From a bacterium (GTDB lineage: Bacteria; Planctomycetota; J058; JAJDCP01), in contig JAUIEM010000322.1 of assembly GCA_030428695.1 (NCBI GenBank), positions 1 to 11,661 of the forward strand: 11,661 bases of DNA, in the 5' to 3' direction. The notes under the pieces were generated by a model that saw only the letters and a list, made by a program, of their open reading frames with translations, had not been told where the DNA came from and did no database searches. A program made the position numbers and the translations under genes. Positions 5,683-11,661 of the stretch are shown here, piece after piece (positions within the stretch are counted from its first letter, which is position 1; the number at the start of each line of letters is the position of its first letter).

Positions 5683-5710
5683 TTGACGGCTGCGCGTGTG
5701 TAGCTACATT
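5683..5710 (+). promoter_or_regulatory. promoter of the tRNA-Gln gene
   Basis: TTGACG (5683-5688) and TACATT (5705-5710) are separated by 16 nt, and the predicted start near 5717 lies about 15 nt before the tRNA. A small TTCG-loop hairpin (GGC-TTCG-GCC, near 5718-5727) falls in the 5' leader that RNase P would remove. Confidence 0.5.
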
Positions 5711-5732
5711 GGGCGACGGCTTCGGCCGGCTT

Positions 5733-5803
5733 TGGTGTATCGTCTAACGGTAGGACAGCGGACTCTGGATCCGTCAATCGAGGTTCGAATCCTCGTACAC
5801 CAG
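5733..5803 (+). tRNA. tRNA-Gln (anticodon CUG)
   Basis: This forms a complete 71-nt cloverleaf. The acceptor stem TGGTGTA (5733-5739) pairs with TACACCA (5796-5802) and G5803 is the discriminator. The D-loop carries GGTAGG, and the anticodon stem CGGA/TCCG has an outer G-U pair and loop CTCTGGA, giving anticodon CTG. The T-arm is CGAGG-TTCGAAT-CCTCG. The 5' UGG start and the overall sequence resemble bacterial tRNA-Gln (CUG), which reads CAG. The 3' CCA is not encoded (G5803 is followed by ATC) and must be added by CCA-adding enzyme. The gene is single, with its own promoter and terminator. Confidence 0.97.
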
Positions 5804-5807
5804 ATCA

Positions 5808-5846
5808 AGCAACCGCGCGGGTTTACAGCCCGCGCGGTTGTTCTTT
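5808..5846 (+). terminator. intrinsic terminator of the tRNA gene
   Basis: A perfect 12-bp stem, CAACCGCGCGGG (5810-5821) and CCCGCGCGGTTG (5829-5840), closes the loop TTTACAG and is followed by TTCTTT. Two more pairs extend the base. It begins 4 nt after the tRNA 3' end. On the minus strand the T-run is weaker, but the hairpin could also stop transcripts from the sigma-factor operon, whose last stop codon is at 6008. Confidence 0.9.
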
Positions 5847-6007
5847 CCCCTCTCACGACAGATGCAGCTGGTCGTACACCTCCTTCCGGCAGGGCGGTGT
5901 GGTCGCACTGCCCCCACAGCGCGACCGCGCGGCGCTGCCGTGGATCAGAAGCCCATCGCGCGTCCACACCACCGATGGGGCTTGAGGGTGACGAGCGCGA
6001 GAAGGCC
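5847..6007. other. spacer between the tRNA terminator and the sigma-factor stop codon
   Basis: No gene is supported here. The stretch contains an inverted repeat GGTCGC/GCGACC (6 bp, about 14-nt loop) flanked by CGGCAG and CTGCCG, so a minus-strand mRNA tail could fold, but there is no T-run for an intrinsic terminator. A 39-codon minus-strand frame (about 5853-5972, GTG start) has no Shine-Dalgarno. Confidence 0.4.
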
Positions 6008-6592
6008 TCAGGGATTCTCTTCGGGCGGGCGACGCGGCAGCCAGTGGCGGTTCATCAGCCGGACGACCTTCGTCAGCCGCTCGATCGCACGCCGCCGGGC
6101 CTGGGTGGCCGACCGGGGCAGCAGGCCGAGGCGCGCCGCGATCTCCTCCCCGCTCGCCCCGCGCGCGGCGAGGGCGATCAGCTCCTGGTCCCGCGCCGGC
6201 AGGGATGCGACCGCCCGCGTGACCGCCTCGATCAGCTCGCGCCGGGCGGCGCTGCTCGAGGGGCTGGTGATGCTCGCGGGAACATCCCAGCCCCCGGACT
6301 CGACCTCCAGCAGCCGGATCACTCGCGTCGTGTCCCGCCGCTGCGCCGACCAGTAGCGGGAGCGGTCGTAGAGGAAGTGCTCGGCGACCCGGAACAGCCA
6401 GGCGAAGAACGGCGCCTCCCCCTGGTAGCGGAAGCTCTCGGCGAGGGTCAGGGCCCTGCACTGCACCCCTTGCAGGAGGTCGTCCAGCCCTTCGTAGCGC
6501 AGCAGGCGCACCCCGGCCTTCCGTTCCAGCCAGCGGCGCAGGACGGCGCGGTGGGTGACGAGCAGCGCGCCGAGGGTCGGCTCGGGTTCCAT
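6008..6592 (-). CDS. ECF-type RNA polymerase sigma factor
   Basis: This 194-residue protein would direct RNA polymerase to a specific promoter set. A sigma-2 region spans about 10-85: region 2.1-2.2 contains YEGLDDLLQGVQCRAL and region 2.3-2.4 contains GEAPFFAWLFRVAEHFLYDR followed by basic residues. A linker (about 90-115) leads to a sigma-4 helix-turn-helix (about 117-175) with LPARDQELIALAARGASGEE, IAARLGL and the DNA-facing ATQARRRAIERL. Sigma-3 is absent, as in ECF factors. The classic region 2.2 DAED is GLDD here, with the first acidic residue missing. The start ATG (6590-6592) overlaps the kinase stop as TGATG and has GGGGGGAG just upstream, so translation is probably coupled. No anti-sigma factor gene follows. 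The adjacent kinase is the likely regulator, as inferred for kinase-linked ECF groups. Confidence 0.93.
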   Translation of the reverse strand: MEPEPTLGALLVTHRAVLRRWLERKAGVRLLRYEGLDDLLQGVQCRALTLAESFRYQGEAPFFAWLFRVAEHFLYDRSRYWSAQRRDTTRVIRLLEVESGGWDVPASITSPSSSAARRELIEAVTRAVASLPARDQELIALAARGASGEEIAARLGLLPRSATQARRRAIERLTKVVRLMNRHWLPRRPPEENP

Positions 6593-9500
6593 CACTCCCC
6601 CCTGGCTTCGAGCTGGCGGATGTACAGCCGGCAGCGGCCGGCGAGGCCCGCGTCCCCGAGCCTCTCGGCGAGGCCCAACGCCTCGTCCATGACGACCCGG
6701 GCCTCCGCGATCGCATCGTGCTTGACCAGCCCGTCCGCGAGGTTGAACAGCAGCCCGGCGAGCGGAGCTTCCAACGACGGCAGCGGCCCGCAGCGGGCGA
6801 TGCCCTCCCGGATCAGGGCGACCGCTTCGCGCTCCAGACGCAGCTGGGCGGCCAGGTCCTCCGTGCGCAGGGCGACGACGAGCTGGGCGGTGACGAGTTG
6901 GGTCGCGGCCGTGAAGTCCTGCGGGTCGACCGCGACGCCGCTGTCGAGGTAGGCCCGCGCGGCGGCGAGGCCGCGTGTGCAGAGCTCCCGCAGCCGCGCG
7001 GGCTCCTCGGTCGCCATGCGGTGCAGCGCGAAGGCGGCGGCGAAGGCCAGCGCGTCGTGCCGGTCCGAGGCGCGAACGCGCGGATCGTCGAGCAGCTGCA
7101 CGTAGTCCTCCCACAGGCGCCAGCCGAGCTCCCGCGCCGCGTCGTGGTTGCCGGCCGTGTACTGACAGTGATAGGCGAGCATGCGCGGGTGGATGCAGCG
7201 CCGCACGTCCTCGAGCTGTCCGCGGGCCGCGCGCCGCTGCTCGCGCAGGTCGAGAGCGACGAGCGCGCGCTCCAGCCCTTCCGCGGGATCGCCTGCAGCG
7301 ACGGCAAGCCAGCCGAGCTCGGTCTGGACAGAGGCGAGCAGCGCGGGCACCTCCGGGCTCTTGCCGGCCAGCCCGAGCAGGACCTCTTCGCAACCGCGGA
7401 GCAGCCTCCGCGGCTCGTCGGCACCGAGGCGGGCGAGCCGGACCATGATCTCGCAGCGGGTCAGGGCGATGTCGACCTCGTCGTCGTGGGCGGCGAGCCG
7501 CGCGAGCGTGCCGCGCAGGAGGTCCTGCGCCTCGTCGCTGCGGCCGAGGTTCTCGAGCGCGGCCGCCTCGAACTGCGCGCACTGGGCGAGCTCGAGGTCC
7601 AACGAACGGTCGCGGGGCGCGCGCTCGAGCCAGGGCGTGAGGAGGGTGCGGGCGTGGCTGATCGCCGCGAGGGCGTCCGCGAAGCGCACGTCGAGGGCGA
7701 GCACCTCCCCCCGTCGCCGGTGCGCACGGGCCCGCGCCAGGCGCAGCTCGGAGCTCTCGCCCGCCTGCGCGAGCGTGTCGAGGGCGGCGCAGAGCTCCTC
7801 GACCCAGGCGAGCGAGCGGGCCTGATCGCCGATCTGCAGGGCGAGGCTGAGGCAGGTGTTCAGGGAGACGACGAAGAGCATCGGCCGCAGCGCGTCCTTC
7901 ACCCCTTCCCTCGCGATCGACCCGGCGAGCGCCCGCAGCTCGCGTGCTTCCGCCATCGCCTCCGCGGCTTCCTCCGGGGAGACCGGCTGGCCGAGGCGGC
8001 GACGGATGCTCGTGCCGAGGCAGATCAGCCGGGACCAGCGGGCGAGGCGCTCGTCTTCGACGAAGCTCGCGGCGCGCGCGCAGCGTGTCGGCGCAGGCGT
8101 CGACGGTCGCGGGGTCGCCGAGCCGCTCGGCGAGGGCTCCGCGGGCGTCGAGCAGCAGCACCTCGGTCGCGCGGAAGTCGAGGAACTTCGGAAAGCGCGT
8201 CCGCAGCGCGCCGAGCTGCTCCAGGGCCTCGCCGTTGAGCTCGAAGGCCCGGCGCGTGCGTCCGCGCCGGGCTTCGAGGGTGGCGACCTCGTGCAGTCCC
8301 TCGACGAGCAGCTCGCGCCGCAGAACGCTGTCCGGCCGCTCCCCGAGCCAGGCTCTGACCTGGGTGACCAGCGCGCCACCGAGCTCGGCGGCGGCGTCGA
8401 GCTCTCCGAGCCAGGTGCGAAGGGTGACGAGCGAGAGGCCGATCTCGAGCTGCCGGCCCTGGCTCGAGCCGGCGCTGAGCGCGAGCGCCCGCTCGAAGTG
8501 CTCGGCGCTCTCCCGTTCGGCGCCCTGCGCCTCGAGCGCGACCGCCGCGTCGATCGTCAGCTGGATGCGCCACTTCTTGCGGGTGGGCGCGGGGATGCTC
8601 GTCGACTCGACCGCGCGGAGGCCCCGGCGGGCGCAGTCGAGGGCCTCCGCCGCGCGTCCGATCGTCGTCAGCCAGGTCGCCCGGTGGTGCATCAGCTCGA
8701 CCTCGAGGCCGATGGTCCGCCGGTCGTCGGCGGGCAGCGCCGCCAGCTCGGACCAGGCCGCGGCGTGCTGCTCGGCGACCTCGGGGGAGGAGGGATCGAG
8801 CTTGCGCATCAAAGTCGCGATCCGCGCGTGGAGGATCGCTCGCTGCCAGGCGTCGATGCCGTGCCCGGTCTCGAGCAGCCGCCTCCAGCTCTCGAGCGCC
8901 GCTTCCTGCAGCTCGACGTGGGCGGCCCGGTAGCGCACGCTGCCGAGCTCCTCGAGCAGCTCGTGGCTGACGTTCTCGGTCACCAGGTACAGCCCGTCCA
9001 TCGCCGAGCGCGCGTAGCTGTTGGCGGCGACGTAGCTCTCCCGCACCCGGGCCGCGTCGCGCTGGCGGACGAGGAAGAACGCCGCCCAGGCGAGCAGGAA
9101 GACCGCGCCGACGGCCCAGGCCCCTCGCCGCAGCAGGCGCCGGGCCCGGTGGTCGCGGGCGCGCTGCCGCTGGCGCCCGGCGACCCGCGCCGCGAGCTCC
9201 TGCGCTTCGGGGTGCGCCAGCCCCTCGAGCTGGGCCGCGGCCAGGCCGAGGTCGCCGCGGGCGAAGGCGATCCGCGCGTAGGCCTGGCGCGCCTCATCGA
9301 GGCCGCGCGCGGCGGCCTCGCTGGCGTGCAGGCGGCCGGCCTCGGAGAAGGCGGTGACGACGGCAGCGAGCTCTTCGTACAGGGCGCGGGTCTCGTCGGC
9401 GTCGGCCTCCGCGCTCCGCGCGACGCAGGCCGCCAGCCGGCTGGCGGCGGCCGCGCACAGGGCGTGGCTGTCGCGGTGGCGGAACCAGGTCCGCAGCCGC

Positions 9501-11335
9501 GCCTGGAAGTCGAGGACCGAGGCCGGCCGCGCCGCGGGGTCGGGAGCGAGGGCGCCGCGGCACAGCGCGACCAGCTCGTCGGGGAGCCCGGCGGGGAAAT
9601 CGGGCGGGGCGCAGTCCCGCTCCTCGACGAAGGCCTGGAAGCGCGCCCGGTCGTTCGGCGGCCGGCCGACGAGCAGCTCGTAGAGGATCGCGCCGAGCTG
9701 GTAGATGTCGCTGCGTTCGGTGATGTTCGCGACGTCCCCGCGCGCGAGCTCGGGCGGCATGTAGGCGGGGGTCCCCCAGGGCCCGCGCACCACCTCCCGC
9801 GACCGCACCCGGGCCCGGTCCGCGGCGGCGAGCTCGACCGCGACCCCCCAGTCGGCGAGCTGCACCTCGCCGAAGCGTCCGAGCAGGACGTTGGCCGGCT
9901 TGAGGTCGTTGTGCAGGATGCCGCGGCTGTGGGCGAAGGCGACGGCGTTGCACAGCGAGACCAGGATCTCGAGCGCGGCGTCGCGGTCGACCGCGCCCCG
10001 GCCCAGGCGCTGGGCCCAGCTCTCGCCTTCGACCAGCTTCATCGCCAGCTGCACCGCCGCGCCGTCGGTGGTCGGGAGCAGGTCGTGCACCGGCAGGATG
10101 TTCGGATGCTCGAGCTGGCTGGCGAGCAGCGCCTCGCCGCGGAAGCTCGCGCTGCGCAAGCCCGCGGCGCCGCGCACCAGCTTGACCGCGACCGGCCGCT
10201 CCAGGCGCGTCTGGAAGGCCCGGTACACGGTGCCGTTGCCGCCCTGCCCGAGCACCTCGAGCAGCGTGAAGGCCTCGCGCCGGGTGAGCTCGAGCGGCGG
10301 GCCCTCCTCCAGCGGCGGATGGACCGTGCGGGTCAGGTCGGTCGGCAGCACCGGGGTCGGGGCCTCCGTCCGGACGGTGGCCAGGCCCGCGGCGAGCGCT
10401 TCCTCCAGCGCGGCGGCGAAGAGGGCGAGGCTGGCCTGCCGGGCGCCGGGCTCGAAGCGCAGCGCGCGCTTGAGGACCGCGCGCAGGGCCGGCGGAATGC
10501 GGGCGTCGTCCAGCCCGCAGGAGCCGTGCGGGGGCGGCGGCGCGGGGGCCCGCCCGGTCAGCGCGAAGACCAGCGTGGCGGCGAGGGCGTACAGGTCCGC
10601 GCGCACCGAGACCCGGCCGTGGGCCTGCTCCGGCGGCGCGAAGTCCCGGGTGCCGACGAAGCCTTGGGTCAGCGTCAGCGCGTCGGCCAAGGTGTCGAGC
10701 ACCAGGCCGAAGTCGAGCAGCACGGCGCGCCCGTCGGGGCGCAGCATGATGTTCGCCGGCTTGACGTCGCGGTGGATGAAGCCGCGCACGTGGATGCTGT
10801 GGAGCGCCCCGGCGATCTCGCGCCCGCAGGTCACGGCGGCGGCGGCGTCCAGCGGCTGCTCGCGGACGGCGTCGCGGAGGGTGCGGCCGGGCACGAGCTC
10901 CATCGCGAGGAACAGCGCGCCGTCGGCTTCCCCGGCGTCGTAGAGCCGGACGATGTGCGGGTGCTCGAGGCTCTGCACCGCCCGCGCCTCGCGCAGGAAG
11001 CGAGCCCGGCGCTCGGCCGATCCCCGCCAGTCGAAGCGCACGAGCTTGAGGGCGGCGCGGCGGCCGGTCGCGTCCTCCGCCTCGTGGACCTCGCCGTAGC
11101 CGCCCTGCCCGAGGCGCCGCAGCAGCCGGTAGCCCGCGACCCGCTCGCCGTAGCCGGCCGGCGCTTCGAGAGTCTCCCGCAGCGCGGGCCCGCCGGCGAG
11201 GTTCGCGTACAGCTTGCGCAGCTCGGCGAGCAGGGCCGGGTCCGTGCAGCCGTGCCGACGCAGGAAGCCCTCCGGGCTGTAGAGCTTCCCGGCGAGCGCC
11301 TGGTCGAGATAGCGGTCGAGCAACCCGTCGCTCAT
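6592..11335 (-). CDS. transmembrane Ser/Thr kinase with two kinase domains and a TPR-like region (frame broken near 8075)
   Basis: From ATG 11335 (AGGGGAG 5 nt upstream) about 1,580 residues are encoded once a frame break near 8071-8081 is bridged. Kinase domain 1 (about 65-315) has GQGGYGEV 76-83, K97, E116, HRDVKPAN 188-195, DFG 208-210 and APPE 233-236. Kinase domain 2 (about 352-618) has GQGGNGTV 363-370, K385, E401, HNDLKPAN 475-482, DWG 495-497 and MPPE 526-529. Its RD arginine is Asn, but the catalytic Lys and Asp residues remain, so it is probably active. One membrane helix follows (about 738-756), preceded by a very basic stretch. The rest is Ala/Leu/Arg-rich helix-turn-helix repeats of TPR type. 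With kinases inside the cell, the repeats would lie outside. After the break the coding frame is SFVEDERLARWSRL onward to TGA 6592-6594. It forms an operon with the sigma factor. Confidence 0.9.
8069..8083 (-). other. frame break at a GC dinucleotide run in the kinase gene
   Basis: Upstream the kinase frame reads GDPATVDACADTLRARR, with TPR-like character. Past the GCGCGCGCGC run (8071-8081) the same frame becomes Arg/Pro-rich shadow sequence, while the +1 frame continues as Ala/Leu/Glu-rich helical protein to 6592. Adding one CG unit gives LRARAASFVEDERLARW and restores the frame, as would skipping one base. A dinucleotide-repeat indel in the assembly is most likely. The old frame has no stop and runs on in register with the sigma gene to 6008. 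Confidence 0.75.
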
Positions 11336-11355
11336 GCTGGCTCCCCTGCGGCCCG

Positions 11356-11384
11356 AGGGTAGCAGCAGGCGGATGGGCCTGCAA
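11356..11384 (-). promoter_or_regulatory. weak candidate promoter of the kinase - sigma operon
   Basis: On the minus strand TTGCAG (11379-11384) and TACCCT (11356-11361) are separated by 17 nt. Each matches the consensus poorly, but they lie where a promoter is needed, with a start near 11349 and a very short leader to the ATG at 11335. If the operon is driven by its own sigma factor, the true elements would look different. Confidence 0.3.
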
Positions 11385-11429
11385 ATCAACCCGGCCCGGT
11401 GCACACCGCCGCTGCACCCGGCCGGCGGA

Positions 11430-11458
11430 TTGCCGTCGGCGGGCGCATCCCCTATCCT
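11430..11458 (+). promoter_or_regulatory. candidate promoter of the rightmost gene
   Basis: TTGCCG (11430-11435) and TATCCT (11453-11458) are separated by 17 nt, with a predicted start near 11465 and a leader of about 35 nt. It is divergent from the kinase operon. The space between the two promoters holds an inverted repeat CGGTG-CA-CACCG (11398-11409), a possible shared operator. Confidence 0.4.
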
Positions 11459-11498
11459 CCGGGTTGCCCCAGACTGCGGTCCGAAGGACGGACAGCCC

Positions 11499-11661
11499 AT
11501 GGCCGGCGACGAGGCGAGCAGCGAGACCTGGGCGCCGCAGGATGATTCCCCCGATGAGCGCGCAGAGGCTGCGGAAGAAGCGGAGGCGGAGGACGCGGAG
11601 GAGGCGCTCGACCTCCGCCTGGCCGGCGTCGCCCGATTCATCGGCGATGCGCGGGTGCGCG
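11499..11661 (+). CDS. 5' end of an unrecognised protein with a very acidic N-terminus
   Basis: ATG 11499-11501 opens a frame that continues past the right edge, with 54 complete codons visible. The protein begins MAGDEASSETWAPQDDSPDE, continues with an Ala/Glu-rich stretch of about 20 residues, and then turns to a more ordinary amphipathic segment (ALDLRLAGVARFIGDARVR). A possible Shine-Dalgarno AAGGA lies about 10 nt upstream, which is rather far. The gene is divergent from the kinase operon and may share its control region. The acidic head suggests a disordered N-terminal extension. I cannot assign a family from this part. Confidence 0.6.
   Translation, partial: MAGDEASSETWAPQDDSPDERAEAAEEAEAEDAEEALDLRLAGVARFIGDARVR

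Noticed and set aside
5793..5880. Direct repeat TCGTACACC at the tRNA 3' end and at about 5872, as integration attachment sites
   Set aside because: It is only 9 bp, with 70-odd bp between copies that hold just the terminator. No integrase is present.
5853..5972. A 39-codon minus-strand frame after the sigma factor gene
   Set aside because: It starts at GTG without a ribosome site, and its length is unremarkable at this GC content.
9800..9910. Kinase domain 2 as a pseudokinase
   Set aside because: HND and DWG are variants, but the ATP-binding Lys, catalytic Asp, Asn and metal-binding Asp are all present.
7856..11362. A 1,168-codon open frame on the plus strand opposite the kinase gene
   Set aside because: It is a shadow of the GC-rich kinase gene. 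The product is Gly/Arg/Ala/Gln-rich without domains, while the minus strand carries complete kinase motifs.

Overview
The window is a very GC-rich chromosomal segment with long stop-free frames on both strands. It carries a two-kinase-domain Ser/Thr protein kinase joined to an ECF-type sigma factor, an FHA-GAF-HD-GYP signalling protein, a phasin-like protein and a house-keeping uracil phosphoribosyltransferase. A kinase followed by an ECF sigma gene, with a very long helical-repeat C-terminus, is most typical of Planctomycetota. Myxococcota or Acidobacteriota cannot be excluded from sequence alone. I see no phage, insertion sequence, CRISPR array or plasmid function.

Layout, left to right. 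Positions 1-281 (+) hold the 3' end of an unrecognised membrane-anchored protein, ending 6 nt from a convergent FHA-GAF-HD-GYP gene (288-1805, -). That gene has a perfect TATAAT box 160-170 nt upstream and a leader with a stable hairpin. Next is a three-gene minus-strand operon, upp - phasin-like - lipoprotein with Tudor/SH3-like repeats (3455 to 2030), with a good promoter just before upp. Upstream is a small unknown gene (3517-3971, -) with a clear promoter and Shine-Dalgarno, but its frame is broken at a run of four G. Positions 3972-4585 contain no convincing protein gene. This stretch holds that promoter, an intrinsic minus-strand terminator and about 400 nt of hairpin-rich sequence lying between the terminator and the stop codon of a tocopherol-cyclase/CrtC-like gene (4586-5596, -). 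A tRNA-Gln(CUG) gene with its own promoter and strong terminator (5733-5846, +) is divergent from it.

The right half (6008-11335, -) is one signalling operon: a roughly 1,580-residue transmembrane kinase (two kinase domains, a membrane helix, a long TPR-like region) whose stop codon overlaps the sigma factor start as TGATG. The kinase frame is broken at a GC dinucleotide run near 8071-8081. A divergent gene encoding an acidic N-terminus starts at 11499 and runs off the window.

Two broken frames, both in low-complexity runs, suggest small indels in the assembly, though real mutation or recoding is possible. As read, the kinase shift leaves the frame open and joins the kinase in frame to the sigma factor. 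Functionally the clearest theme is signalling: a membrane kinase coupled to a sigma factor, and on the same chromosome a phosphothreonine-reading (FHA) cyclic-di-GMP-type HD-GYP protein. The most unexplained stretch is 4183-4585, which combines multiple hairpins with a 10-nt perfect match to the anti-Shine-Dalgarno complement.
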